Assembly: GCA_003670575.1 (NCBI GenBank)
Contig: QWRD01000001.1
Coordinates: 124,001-188,000, forward strand
Source: Chloroflexota bacterium
Lineage (GTDB): Bacteria; Chloroflexota; Dehalococcoidia; UBA2979
Reading direction: 5' to 3'
DNA: 64,000 bases
How positions within the stretch are numbered: position 1 is the stretch's first letter; each line of letters begins with the position of its first letter. Both the position numbers and the translations under genes were made by a program. The notes beneath the pieces are model-generated. The model searched no databases. It was given only the letters and a program-made list of their open reading frames with translations, and was not told where the DNA came from. Shown here one piece after another: positions 1 through 9,185 of this stretch.

Positions 1-1962
1 ATTGAGTTCGGCGCGTTCGGGTTTGCGTTCGGCCTGGCCGGAGCGCACGCGCCTGCGACGCTCGGCGCCCGCGAGGAAGCGCTGCCGCCGCGAGAGCGGC
101 CCGCGCTCACCGAGATGGAGCGCTTCTACGACCTGTTCGAGGCGCGCGGCATGATCGCGGCGCTGTTCACGATCGTGGAGGACACCCGCGTCGATGCGAC
201 CGTCGGCCGCGAGTACGGCGGCATCCGCCCGCATCTCAAGCGCCTGCAATCGTTTGAGGCAGATCGGCGGCCCGACATCCGACAGCTCGGATTGCGTAGC
301 GCGCTAGCGGAGAACCTGTTGCGTGCTTCGCTCGGTCGGCGCGACCTGATGCGCTGGCCGGCGGAACACAACCAGGTGTTGGTCGATGCCGTGCGCGCGC
401 TGATGGTGGTGGAGGAGCGCGGGGCGACCGTGCAGGACTCCGCCGAGGTGGCTGCGGCCCTCTACGACATCGCGGCCGCGCTCCCGAACGTGCAGGGCTC
501 ATACCCGGACGACGCGTGGGAGCAGCCGGACTCCGCGATGTTCGGCGCATCCGGGCAGATGCCCGTCGGCGACGGAGCCGATACCGACACCGATGGTCAG
601 CGCCCGAATGAGGAGATGGACTTCGAGACGCCGGATCAGCCGGAGTTTCGCGGTGACTTCAAGCCGGAACTGGTGCAGTTGCTGTCCATGCTCAAGATGC
701 AGACCGGCGCCTCGGGTGGCTCTGGTCAGCAGTTGAGCCGCGAACAGGTGATGGAGCTGCTGCAGAAGTCGACGGAGATCGGGCTGTCCGAGATGGCCGA
801 GGGGCAGGTTGCCGCGTCCGTCGGTGAGTTCCTCGACAACCTCGAGAAGGAAGCGGCCGCTTCTGCCAAGGCGCAGCAGCAGGACGACGACGGCGAGGGC
901 GGCGATGGCGGTGGCTCGGACGAGGGCGGCTCCAACGACGTACGCAATGAGATCACCTGGACGCTGTACGACGAATGGGACTTCCGCGCCTCCGACTACC
1001 GCCCGCGCTGGTGTCGCGTCGGCGAGCGACTGGGCGAGGAAGGCACCCTCGACTACTACGAGGAGACGCTGAAGCGGCACCACGGATTGGTGACGGAGAC
1101 GCGTCGCCAGTTCGAGATGATGCGGCCCGAATCGTTCCGCCGTATCAAGCGGCTGGAGGACGGCGAGGAGATCGACCTCGACCGCTCGATCGAGTTCATC
1201 GTGGATCGCCGGGCCGGCGTCGGGCCGCTCGCGCAGGTCTACTGGCGGCGCAACAAGGTGGAGCGCGACGTCTCGGTGACGTTCCTGATGGACATGTCCG
1301 CGTCCACCGACGAGGAGATTGAGAAGCATCGGCCGCAGGAGCGCAACAGCACGGCGGACTACCAGGGCGACCCGCGCAACTACTTCCAGTGGCTCGCCGC
1401 GCGCCGCGCGCAATACTCGCCGGATCCGCCGAAGCGCATCATCGACCTCGAGAAGGAGTCGGTGGTGCTCATCGTCGAGGCGCTGGAAGCGATCGGCGAC
1501 TCGTACGGCATCTACGGCTTCTCCGGGTACGGCCGTGACAACGTGGAGTTCCACGTGATCAAGGACCTGGACGAGCGGTTCGGCGACCGCGTGCGCAAGC
1601 GCATCGACAAGATTCAGCCGGTGCGCTCCACGCGCATGGGCCCCGCGATTCGTCACACCGTCGCGAAGATGCTCGCGCACGACTCGAAGGTGAAGATCCT
1701 GATCCTCGTCTCCGACGGTCGCCCGCAGGACCACGGCTACGGCCGCGACCGCACCGAGAAGGAGTACGCGGTGCACGACACGCACCAGGCGCTGATCGAG
1801 GCGAAGCGCGCCGGCATCGTGCCGTTCCTGATCACCGTGGACAAAGAGGGCCACGACTACATGAAGCAGCTCTGCTCCGACGTCGGCTACGAAGTCGTTG
1901 ATGACATCGAGCAGTTGCCGCGCCGTCTGACCTCGCTCTACCGCGTGCTCGCGGGCGGCTAA
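1..1962 (+). CDS. NorD-type VWA domain protein (5' end outside window)
   Basis: The reading frame is open from base 1 with no stop, so the gene enters the window already running; the first internal ATG is at 115. The C-terminal third is a von Willebrand A domain with a MIDAS motif DMSAS (DxSxS, bases 1291-1305), a later STRMG threonine and an LVSDG strand. The middle has an acidic Gly/Asp-rich linker (about bases 880-950). This architecture is that of NorD/CoxE-type proteins, which work with a MoxR-family AAA+ ATPase as a metal-cofactor insertion or enzyme-activation chaperone; that partner would lie to the left. Which enzyme it serves here cannot be told. Family assignment is firm, function is inferred. 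Confidence 0.85.
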   Translation: MEFGAFGFAFGLAGAHAPATLGAREEALPPRERPALTEMERFYDLFEARGMIAALFTIVEDTRVDATVGREYGGIRPHLKRLQSFEADRRPDIRQLGLRSALAENLLRASLGRRDLMRWPAEHNQVLVDAVRALMVVEERGATVQDSAEVAAALYDIAAALPNVQGSYPDDAWEQPDSAMFGASGQMPVGDGADTDTDGQRPNEEMDFETPDQPEFRGDFKPELVQLLSMLKMQTGASGGSGQQLSREQVMELLQKSTEIGLSEMAEGQVAASVGEFLDNLEKEAAASAKAQQQDDDGEGGDGGGSDEGGSNDVRNEITWTLYDEWDFRASDYRPRWCRVGERLGEEGTLDYYEETLKRHHGLVTETRRQFEMMRPESFRRIKRLEDGEEIDLDRSIEFIVDRRAGVGPLAQVYWRRNKVERDVSVTFLMDMSASTDEEIEKHRPQERNSTADYQGDPRNYFQWLAARRAQYSPDPPKRIIDLEKESVVLIVEALEAIGDSYGIYGFSGYGRDNVEFHVIKDLDERFGDRVRKRIDKIQPVRSTRMGPAIRHTVAKMLAHDSKVKILILVSDGRPQDHGYGRDRTEKEYAVHDTHQALIEAKRAGIVPFLITVDKEGHDYMKQLCSDVGYEVVDDIEQLPRRLTSLYRVLAGG

Positions 1963-1999
1963 GCGCACCAGTGCGCCCTTGCAGGCGGAGCGCTGCACG

Positions 2000-3220
2000 A
2001 TGAGCCCTACTGACACCGCCGACACGCCGCTCCCTCAGGGCTCGGCGCTCGAGGTGCTGCGCGTCGCGACGAAGCTCGGCCTGACGTCGTTCGGCGGGCC
2101 GATCGCGCACCTCGGGTACTTCCGTGCGGAGTACGTGGAGCGGCGCAAGTGGATCGATGAGCGCGCGTACGCGGACCTCGTTGCGCTCTGCCAGTTCCTG
2201 CCCGGGCCCGCCAGCAGCCAGGTTGGCATCGGCATCGGGATGCTGCGCGCGGGCGTGCTGGGCGGCGTGCTGGCGTGGATTGGCTTCACGCTGCCGAGCG
2301 CGCTCGTGCTGCTCGCGTTCGCGCTGGCGATGCGCACGCTCGATGTGCAGGACGCGGGTTGGCTGCACGGGTTGAAGATCGTCGCGGTCGCGGTGGTCGC
2401 GCAGGCGGTGTGGGGGATGGCGCGCAACCTCGCGCCCGACCGGCCGCGCGCGACGATCGCTATCCTCGCTGCAATCGCGGTGCTCGCTGTGCCGACCGCA
2501 CTCGCGCAGGTCGCGGTGATCGTCGGCGCGGGCCTCGTTGGCTGGCGGCTGTTCGACGCCGGTAACGCCGCTGACGACGGCGTGCGGCTGCACGTGCCGG
2601 TGCCTCGCTGGCTCATGCTCACGGCGTGGGTGTTGTTCTTCGGTCTGCTGGTGGCGCTCCCGGTCGCGAGGTCGCTCGTGCACAGCCAGACGCTGGCGGT
2701 GGTCGACACGTTCTATCGCGTCGGCTCGCTCGTCTTCGGTGGCGGGCACGTCGTGCTGCCGCTGATCCGCGCCGAGGTGGTGCCGAGCGGCTGGGTGACC
2801 TCGGAGGCCTTCATCGCCGGCTACGGCGCGACACAGGCCATGCCCGGCCCGCTGTTCACCTTCGCGGCGTACCTCGGCGCGGTCATGCGCGACGCACCGA
2901 ATGGCGTTGCGGGTGCGGCGGTCGCACTGCTCGCGATCTTCGCGCCGTCGTTCCTGCTGATGCTCGGCGCGCTGCCGCTGTGGGATGCGTTACGCCGTCG
3001 AGGCGCGTTCCAGGCCGCGCTCCGAGGCGTCAACGCCGGCGTCGTCGGCATCCTCGGCGCGGCGCTCTACACCCCGGTCTGGACCAGCGCGATCAGTGGT
3101 ACCGCCGACGTGGCGCTCGCACTCGCGGCGTTCGGGCTGCTACAGGTGTGGCCAGCGCCGCCGTGGCTCGTCGTGCTGCTCACCGCCGCCGGTGGCGCTG
3201 GCCTCGCTGCGGTGCGGTGA
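2000..3220 (+). CDS. chrA: ChrA-family chromate transporter
   Basis: This 406-residue membrane protein has the two-repeat CHR architecture. Repeat one starts with FGGPIAHLGYF and continues to PGPASSQ; repeat two has FGGGHVVLPL and PGPLF. About ten hydrophobic segments are visible. The family exports chromate, and some members may have other anion substrates. I chose ATG 2000 over the upstream TTG 1979 because GGCGGAG sits about nine bases before it. It lies 37 bases after the VWA gene on the same strand. No chrB-type regulator is nearby, so chromate as the true substrate is inferred from the family only. Confidence 0.9.
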   Translation: MSPTDTADTPLPQGSALEVLRVATKLGLTSFGGPIAHLGYFRAEYVERRKWIDERAYADLVALCQFLPGPASSQVGIGIGMLRAGVLGGVLAWIGFTLPSALVLLAFALAMRTLDVQDAGWLHGLKIVAVAVVAQAVWGMARNLAPDRPRATIAILAAIAVLAVPTALAQVAVIVGAGLVGWRLFDAGNAADDGVRLHVPVPRWLMLTAWVLFFGLLVALPVARSLVHSQTLAVVDTFYRVGSLVFGGGHVVLPLIRAEVVPSGWVTSEAFIAGYGATQAMPGPLFTFAAYLGAVMRDAPNGVAGAAVALLAIFAPSFLLMLGALPLWDALRRRGAFQAALRGVNAGVVGILGAALYTPVWTSAISGTADVALALAAFGLLQVWPAPPWLVVLLTAAGGAGLAAVR

Positions 3221-3247
3221 GGTGGGGCGAAGGTTGGAGGATCAGCC

Positions 3248-3499
3248 GTGACGCTGCGCAAGCAACGCGACTACCACATCAATATCTTCTGGAGCGAAGA
3301 GGATGCGTGCTACGTCGCCGACATCCCCGACCTGCGGTGTTCCGCGTTCGGCGAGACGCCCCTGGAGGCGCTCGCCGAGCTTCAGATCGCCAAGGAGCTC
3401 TGGCTAGAGACAGCCCGCGAGCACAAGAAGCGCATCCCCCCGCCGCGCTGCCGTCCGGCCTCTACCACGTCGCTGAGTAGGGCATACGTTGCGGCTTAG
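3248..3499 (+). CDS. Solo HicB-like protein, 3' end frameshifted
   Basis: This short protein (83 residues) has the HicB RNase-H-like fold signature: a first strand ending WSEEDACYVADIPDL, then CSAFGETPLEALAEL and a helix ending in WLETAREHKK. HicB proteins normally neutralise HicA mRNA interferases, but no HicA-size gene flanks it, so it is an orphan antitoxin or a regulator. GGAGGATC lies just upstream of the GTG start. After residue about 64 the frame reads an atypical tail, whereas the neighbouring frame reads LPSGLYHVAE and stops at 3480, which looks more like a normal HicB end. A one-base indel near the C run at 3434-3450 is likely. Confidence 0.7.
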   Translation: MTLRKQRDYHINIFWSEEDACYVADIPDLRCSAFGETPLEALAELQIAKELWLETAREHKKRIPPPRCRPASTTSLSRAYVAA

Positions 3500-3954
3500 T
3501 AGCCGATCGTGAGAATTCCACGCAAGGGTGGTTGCATTCGGCTAGACGTGTAGAGGGTTTCGAAGAATTCGACCATCCGTCGGTAGTCGGGTCCGACGTA
3601 CGTGTTCCGTACAGCGATCCCCAGATAATCCACGTCGTGCATCATGCACGCTTGAAAGAGATCCTTCAGGAACTGGTTGTTCACGATGGCGCGCCCCGCC
3701 TCGAAACTCTTCACGACATGGCCATTCTGTCCGAAGAGTACTGGCACTTGGATTTTCTCCGGCACCTTCTTGCCACTCTCAACGGTAAACCCGCGGGCTT
3801 GTAGGCCTGGACGTAGCACGGCGAGCACGTCATTGCTCTTCAAGGTGTGATTTCCAGAGGCGATCGCATCGGCGTTTTCCGTGAAGGCATCGACCACAGT
3901 TCGGGCGACGAGCGGCGCGGGATCTGAGCGAGGAAACCAATCCCAGTAGATCAC
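3496..3954 (-). CDS. Conserved hypothetical protein, possibly internally deleted
   Basis: This 152-residue protein starts with a GTG that overlaps the cinA stop by four bases (GTGA), so it is translationally coupled to cinA. It begins IYWDWFPRSDP, has VPVLFGQNG in the middle and ends with QFLKDLFQACMMHDVDYL, IAVRNTY and LRGILTIGY. From memory, relatives of this family carry about 15-20 extra residues between two EA dipeptides, including an acidic ExEAGR strand that resembles a PD-(D/E)XK nuclease core; here the text jumps directly from KSFEA to GRAIVNN. If so, this copy has lost its putative active site. No function is assigned. Confidence 0.6.
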   Translation of the reverse strand: MIYWDWFPRSDPAPLVARTVVDAFTENADAIASGNHTLKSNDVLAVLRPGLQARGFTVESGKKVPEKIQVPVLFGQNGHVVKSFEAGRAIVNNQFLKDLFQACMMHDVDYLGIAVRNTYVGPDYRRMVEFFETLYTSSRMQPPLRGILTIGY

Positions 3955-5189
3955 TGCGTCTCGTCCTCCCCCATCAGAAACCCGCGCAGCAACGATAGCG
4001 CCTCCGTGACCGCGCGGCGCTTGGCGGCGTCGCGGCCCTGGTAGAAGGCGGAGTGGTGGTACGTCGTGCGCGCGCCGTCGGTGACGGCGATGTGCATCGT
4101 GCCGGGGGGCTGGCCCTCGAGGTCCGCGCTGCCCGCGATGCCGGTCAGTCCGACGCCGAGGTCCGCGCCCAGCCGCTGCCGCGCCGCGTGCGCCATCGCC
4201 TCGGCGACCTCGCGCGAGTAGACGCCGTGCGTCGCGACGATGTCGGCCGGCACGCCGAGCGCGATCTTCGCCGCCGTTGCGTATGTCACGAGGCCGCCGA
4301 GGAAGTACGTCGATGAGCCGTCGTCCGAGGTGAGCGCGTCCGCGATCGCGCCGCCGGTCGCGGACTCCATTACCGCCACGGTCAGCCCTCGCGCGGCGAG
4401 CGTGCGTCCGATCCCCCCGGCGAGCGTGTCGTCATCGATGCCCCAGATCGCGTCGCCGAGGATGCGGCGCGCCTCCACCTCGACGGGCGCGACCAGCCGC
4501 CAGGCCTCCTCGCGCGTGCGCGCCTTCGCGGCGATGCGCGCGTGCACCCCGTCGCGGCGGGCGTAGATGCCGATGCTCGGGTTCGTGCCGGCGAGCAGCG
4601 GCGAGAGCATCTCGTCCACCAGACCCTCGCCGAGCCCGAGCGTCTTCAGCGTGCGCGCGACCAGCACGGAGTCGGCGCGGCGCTCCAGTTCCGGCTCGAT
4701 CTCGTGCTCCCACATGTACGTCATCTCGGCGGGCGGGCCAGGCATCAGCACGAACACCTTGCCGTCGCGCTCCACCCACCACCCGGGCGCGGTGCCTCGA
4801 GGGTTGGGGATGGCGCGCGCCGAGGGGATCAATTGCGCCTGCTTCAGGTTGCGCTCCACGAACGGCCGCCCGCGCCCCGCGAACCACTCGCGCAGGTGTG
4901 CCTCCTGCGCCGCGTCGACGTACAGCGCCTCGCCGAGCGTGGCCGCCACCGTCTCGCGGGTGATGTCGTCCTCGGTGGGGCCGAGGCCGCCCGTGGCGAA
5001 CACGATCTCGGAGCGACCCCACGCGCGCTCGATCACCTCGGCGAGCCGCGCGGCGTTGTCGCCGACCTGCGAGACGTACAGCAGGTCGACGCCGAACCCC
5101 GGCAGCCGGGAGGCGATGAACGCCGCGTTGGTGTCCACGATCTCCCCGAACAGGATCTCGGTGCCGATCGACAGGATCTCAGCGCGCAT
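3951..5189 (-). CDS. cinA: CinA: competence/damage-inducible protein, NMN amidohydrolase
   Basis: The product (412 residues, the normal CinA length) has an N-terminal MoaB/MogA-like domain (MRAEILSIGTEIL, then ATGGLGPTEDD) and a C-terminal PncC-type domain (ESATGG, GLTGIAGS). CinA hydrolyses NMN and ADP-ribose-type pyrophosphates in NAD recycling. The ATG at 5189 is chosen because the reverse strand has CGAGGAG eight bases ahead and homology starts exactly there; the longer frame to 5318 runs into the moxR gene. It is divergent from moxR, with a 127-base shared promoter region (a minus-strand TACCAT near 5242 may be its -10), and overlaps the following hypothetical gene by four bases. Confidence 0.95.
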   Translation of the reverse strand: MRAEILSIGTEILFGEIVDTNAAFIASRLPGFGVDLLYVSQVGDNAARLAEVIERAWGRSEIVFATGGLGPTEDDITRETVAATLGEALYVDAAQEAHLREWFAGRGRPFVERNLKQAQLIPSARAIPNPRGTAPGWWVERDGKVFVLMPGPPAEMTYMWEHEIEPELERRADSVLVARTLKTLGLGEGLVDEMLSPLLAGTNPSIGIYARRDGVHARIAAKARTREEAWRLVAPVEVEARRILGDAIWGIDDDTLAGGIGRTLAARGLTVAVMESATGGAIADALTSDDGSSTYFLGGLVTYATAAKIALGVPADIVATHGVYSREVAEAMAHAARQRLGADLGVGLTGIAGSADLEGQPPGTMHIAVTDGARTTYHHSAFYQGRDAAKRRAVTEALSLLRGFLMGEDETQ

Positions 5190-5272
5190 GGCGGGTGGCT
5201 CCTCGGAAGGTGGGTGCGTGGTGGTCAGGTGGCCCGATGGTAACAAGTGCGGGCTGGCCCGCCCCATTCTGC

Positions 5273-5278
5273 TATCCT
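5273..5278 (+). promoter_or_regulatory. -10 box of the moxR operon
   Basis: TATCCT in the cinA/moxR divergent gap. The expected start of transcription (about 5285) leaves a leader of roughly 32 bases ending in a GGGGTGGGG ribosome-binding stretch before the moxR ATG at 5317. No good -35 is seen. Confidence 0.45.
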
Positions 5279-5316
5279 GCCCGCCTCGGGGGGATGCGAG
5301 ACGACAGGGGTGGGGC

Positions 5317-6303
5317 ATGGTTGACGAGGTGCGGTCGCGGCCTCGGGCGGAGGCGGTTGCGGCGATTCACGATGCGGCGGATCGCATCCGCGCGAATGTC
5401 GCCTCGGTGGTTGTGGGTGCAGCGGAACCGATCGACCTGATGCTGGCGGCGCTGCTCGCGGGCGGGCACGTGCTGTTGGAAGACGTGCCCGGCACCGGCA
5501 AGACCACGCTGGCGCGGGCGTTCGCGCGCTCCATCGGCGCCTCCTTCCGTCGCATCCAGTTCACCCCGGACCTGATGCCGTCCGACATCCTCGGCATCCA
5601 CTACTACTCGCAGCGCACCGGTGAGTTCGAGTACCGCCCCGGCCCGATCGTCGCGAATGTCGTGCTCGCCGACGAGGTGAACCGCGCCACCCCGCGCACG
5701 CAATCCGCGTTGCTGGAGGCGATGGAAGAGCACACCACCACCATCGATGGCGAGACGATCCCGCTGCCGCAGCCGTTTCTGGTGCTCGCTACCCAGAACC
5801 CGATCGAGCTCGAGGGCACGTTCCCGCTGCCCGAGGCGCAGCTCGACCGCTTCCTGCTCCGGCTGCAGATCGGCTATCCCGACGAGGCCGGCGAGCTGGA
5901 GGTGCTGCGCCGCTTCGAGGCGCGCTCGCCGCTGGACGCGCTGCAGCCCGTCGTCTCCGGCGAGCAGTTGGTGGCGCTGTCCGCGTCGCTGCCGGAGGTG
6001 CACGTGGAGGACGCGGTCGCGCGGTACATCGTGCAGCTCTGCCGCGCGACGCGAGAGCACTCGGCGTTTGACCTTGGCGCCAGCCCACGCGCATCGCTCG
6101 CGCTGTTTCGCGCATCGCGCGCGCTGGCGGCGATGGATGGTCGCGACTACGTCCGACCGGACGACGTGAAGCGGCTGGCGCAGCCGGTGTTGGCGCATCG
6201 GCTGCTGCTCTCCTCGCAGACCCGCCTGCGCGGGCGCGCGGCCACCGACGTGCTGGACGAGATCCTGCGCGAGGTTGCGGTGCCAGTCGCGGACCCCGCG
6301 TAG
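5317..6303 (+). CDS. MoxR-family AAA+ ATPase
   Basis: The 328-residue protein has Walker A DVPGTGKTT, Walker B VVLADEVNR, sensor I ATQNP, and the EGTFPLPEAQLDRF segment diagnostic of MoxR ATPases. It ends with the lid region ASPRASLAL. MoxR proteins are chaperone-like ATPases that mature or regulate partner proteins, usually DUF58 and VWA proteins. The ATG at 5317 follows a GGGGTGGGG ribosome-binding site and gives the usual family length. It heads an operon with DUF58 and DUF4129 genes, a common arrangement of unknown but probably envelope-linked purpose. Confidence 0.93.
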   Translation: MVDEVRSRPRAEAVAAIHDAADRIRANVASVVVGAAEPIDLMLAALLAGGHVLLEDVPGTGKTTLARAFARSIGASFRRIQFTPDLMPSDILGIHYYSQRTGEFEYRPGPIVANVVLADEVNRATPRTQSALLEAMEEHTTTIDGETIPLPQPFLVLATQNPIELEGTFPLPEAQLDRFLLRLQIGYPDEAGELEVLRRFEARSPLDALQPVVSGEQLVALSASLPEVHVEDAVARYIVQLCRATREHSAFDLGASPRASLALFRASRALAAMDGRDYVRPDDVKRLAQPVLAHRLLLSSQTRLRGRAATDVLDEILREVAVPVADPA

Positions 6304-6337
6304 CGAGCCCCAGGCAAAGAAGTGGGGCGAGGCCGCG

Positions 6338-7558
6338 ATGCGATCGCTATTTGGTGAGTCGTGGATCAGTGCTTCGGTGGTGTTGCTGCTGCTGGGGCTG
6401 ACGTCCGGGTCGGTGCCGCTGGCGGGCCTTGGGCTGTTGGTATTCGGCACGGGTGGTCTCGCGCGGCTCTGGGTGCGGCTGTCGCTGGAGCGAGTGCGCT
6501 ACACGCGCGTGCTGCCAGAAAGCCGCGCATTCGTCGGCGAAACCGTGCGCGTCCTGCTGCGCATCGCGAACGAGAAGCTCATCCCCGTGCCTTGGGTTGA
6601 GGTGCGTGAGCAGTTCCCGGAGGCGATGCCCACGCCCGATGTCCACACACAACCGTCCGGCATCCCCGGCGTCGTCTTCATGAGCCGCAGCACCTCGCTC
6701 GGCTCGCACGAGGCGGTGCAGTGGCCGGTCACGTTGGAAGCGAAGGAGCGCGGGTTCTTTCGGCTCGGTCCCACGCGGTTGCGCGCCGGTGATTTGTTCG
6801 GGCTGTTCACGCGCGATGAAGAGGTGCCCGGCGGAGAGCGCGTCGTCGTGTACCCGCGCACGTATCCGCTGCCAGAACTTGGCCTCACCCGCGGGCGGCC
6901 GTTTGGCGATCGGTCAGGCGGATCGCGCATCTTCGAGGATCCGCTGCGCGTCGTTGGCGTGCGCGACTACGTAGCGGGCGACCCGCTGAAGCGCATCGAT
7001 TGGAATGCCACCGCGCGGCTCGGGCGGTTGCAGTCGCGGCTGTACGAGCCGTCGCGCACGCAGGCCGTGGTGGTGGCGCTGAACATCAGCACGATGGAGT
7101 TCTCCTGGCAGGGTTCCGATCCGGCGCTGCTGGAACGCAACGTGGTCGTCGCCGCCTCGGTGGCGCGGCAGGCGTTCGACGATCAGGCCGCGATCGGGCT
7201 GATCGCCAACGGCTCATTCCCGGACGCGGATCGCCCGATCCGCATCGGCACCGGGCGCAGGCCCGATCAACTCGTGCGCGTACTGGAAGCGCTCGCGATG
7301 ATCGCCGCGTACACCACGTCGAGCCTCTCGATGGAACTCGAGCGCCCCGGCCACGCGCTCCCCGCGGGCGCCACGATCGTCGTCGTCACATCGCTGATGC
7401 CGCCTGCGTTGGAGGCCACGTTGCGCCGACTGCGTAGCCAGGGCCATGCAGTGCACGTGCTGAAGACCTCGGACGGCGACTGGGACGCTGACCTTGCGGG
7501 CATCCCCACCACGTCGCTCGGTCTCACGATGCGCGCGTTGGAGGAGGCCACGCGATGA
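6338..7558 (+). CDS. DUF58 domain protein
   Basis: This 406-residue protein has two N-terminal membrane segments (about residues 8-45) followed by an Ig-like stretch and the DUF58 signature YVAGDPLKRIDWNATARLG, then a VWA-like C-terminal region. DUF58 proteins are usual partners of MoxR ATPases and are thought to act at the membrane. ATG 6338 is preceded by GGGGCGAGG; the longer upstream reading overlaps moxR and has no homology. Its stop overlaps the next gene start (ATGA at 7555-7558), so translation is coupled. Confidence 0.9.
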   Translation: MRSLFGESWISASVVLLLLGLTSGSVPLAGLGLLVFGTGGLARLWVRLSLERVRYTRVLPESRAFVGETVRVLLRIANEKLIPVPWVEVREQFPEAMPTPDVHTQPSGIPGVVFMSRSTSLGSHEAVQWPVTLEAKERGFFRLGPTRLRAGDLFGLFTRDEEVPGGERVVVYPRTYPLPELGLTRGRPFGDRSGGSRIFEDPLRVVGVRDYVAGDPLKRIDWNATARLGRLQSRLYEPSRTQAVVVALNISTMEFSWQGSDPALLERNVVVAASVARQAFDDQAAIGLIANGSFPDADRPIRIGTGRRPDQLVRVLEALAMIAAYTTSSLSMELERPGHALPAGATIVVVTSLMPPALEATLRRLRSQGHAVHVLKTSDGDWDADLAGIPTTSLGLTMRALEEATR

Positions 7559-9096
7559 GACTGCACCCGTACCAACTCGCTTCTGCCTCGTACCTGCTCA
7601 TGGAAGCATTCGCGTGGTACGTGGTGTTGCACGTGGTTGGCACGGCGGTCGCGCGCGAGGCGTTCGGGATGCTGGTGCGCGATCTGCAGCGGGGGAGCGC
7701 TGATCTCCTCGATCCGGATCGAGTGCAACGCGCGCTGGTGATCGCGCGCGCCGGACTGGAGAGCGCCAGCGGCCCCTCCGTGTTGCTGGTGCTCACGGCT
7801 GCGCTTGGGGCATTCCTCTTCATGCGCTGGATCCGCCAGGTCGGCCTGCCAGTCGAGTTCGCCGCGCCGATCGGCATCATCGTGACCATCGTGGCGTTCC
7901 ACGTGTTGCTGCACGTCGCTGTGGCGCACGACCTTCGCATTTGGGAGTCCAGTGCGATCATCCAACTCGTCAGCGGCGATGCTCGCGGCAGTGAAGCCAT
8001 CGATGTGACGGCGTTCCTCGCGAGGCCCGATCCGGCGAGCGTCCGTCACGCGGCGGACATCTGGGTGGCGATGGGGCTGATCCTGATGTGGTTCCGCTTC
8101 ATGGTCGCGGGTCGTGGCGAAGTCGACTACGACCGTGCGCTTCGGTCGTTTGGCGCAGGTTTTGGCGCGCTGCTGGCGACGGCGTTCTTCGGAGGGATGC
8201 TGGCGGGGGTGCAGATCTCCGGCCTGATCATCGTGTATTTCGTTCTGGGCATCATCACGTTGGCGCTGGCGCACGCTGCACGCACTGCGGGCACCGATGT
8301 GATCACGGGCCGCAGCACGCCCTGGCTCGCGTCGCTGGTAGTGACGGTAGCGGCGTTGGCGGCGTTGGCGTTGCTGCTTGGCCTGCTGGCGTTGCTCGAC
8401 CTCGGGCGGTTGTTCGCGCCGGCGGTGTCCTTCTTGCTGGACATCATCGGCACCGTGGTGGTGTGGGTGCTCAGTCCGGTGATATGGGTACTGCGCGTGA
8501 TCATCGTGTACCTGCTCGGCCGCGCCGACTTCTCGCTGCTGGACCGTCTGCGCGACCTCGACCAGGAGATCGTGCGACCGGCGTCGACCCGGGAGGGGCC
8601 GTTGATCCCCCCGTGGATCTTCAGTGTGTTCCAGTCATTGGTGCTGGCAGGGGCGATCTGGCTGGTGTATCGCGTGGGGCGCGTCCTGTTCCGTCGCGTC
8701 CACCGCATGTCCGCCGCTGTGGGGTATGCAGAGCTGCGAGAGGGTGCCGGTGCCTGGTCCGGGGGCAGCCTGCTGGGCGGGCTATTCCGCGGGCGGCGCC
8801 CAGCATCCGGCTTCGACGGGAGCTGGCTGCGGCAGCAACCGGTGTACCGGCTCTATGCGCGGCTGGTGGGTGATGCGCGCCAGCGAGGGCTGGAACGCGC
8901 GCTCGGCGACACCCCGATCGAGTTCGCGCGCGACGTCGGCGGGCGGCTGCACGCACCGCCCTTCGGCCCGATTGGCGAGGCGTTCGATCGCGCACGCTAT
9001 GGCCGCCACTTCCCGGAGGCGAGTGACCTCGATACGCTCGAGGCCGCGCTGAGCGCGTGGGAGCGCGACCATCCCGCGGGCGGTCGACGGTCGTAG
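7555..9096 (+). CDS. Membrane protein with C-terminal DUF4129
   Basis: The 513-residue product has many hydrophobic segments between about residues 10 and 390, then a cytosolic-type C-terminal DUF4129 region with YARLVGDARQRGLERALG, TPIEFARDV and a final helix around LEAALSAWERDHP. DUF4129 is often fused to or encoded beside transglutaminase-like, DUF58 and MoxR proteins. It is the last gene of the MoxR-DUF58-DUF4129 operon, with a four-base overlap to DUF58. Function is not known; membrane-associated protein maturation is the usual guess. Confidence 0.85.
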   Translation: MRLHPYQLASASYLLMEAFAWYVVLHVVGTAVAREAFGMLVRDLQRGSADLLDPDRVQRALVIARAGLESASGPSVLLVLTAALGAFLFMRWIRQVGLPVEFAAPIGIIVTIVAFHVLLHVAVAHDLRIWESSAIIQLVSGDARGSEAIDVTAFLARPDPASVRHAADIWVAMGLILMWFRFMVAGRGEVDYDRALRSFGAGFGALLATAFFGGMLAGVQISGLIIVYFVLGIITLALAHAARTAGTDVITGRSTPWLASLVVTVAALAALALLLGLLALLDLGRLFAPAVSFLLDIIGTVVVWVLSPVIWVLRVIIVYLLGRADFSLLDRLRDLDQEIVRPASTREGPLIPPWIFSVFQSLVLAGAIWLVYRVGRVLFRRVHRMSAAVGYAELREGAGAWSGGSLLGGLFRGRRPASGFDGSWLRQQPVYRLYARLVGDARQRGLERALGDTPIEFARDVGGRLHAPPFGPIGEAFDRARYGRHFPEASDLDTLEAALSAWERDHPAGGRRS

Positions 9097-9185
9097 GGCA
9101 GGGCGGCTACGTGCCTGAGCTCCGCCCGGTTGCCCCCAGCGGTGGGCCCGCCATACGCTCTCACCTACGCGGGCGTGCTGAGAAC

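Noticed and set aside
499-2025. A 508-codon minus-strand frame opposite the VWA gene
   Set aside because: No recognisable domain; the plus frame has a clear VWA domain with MIDAS residues.
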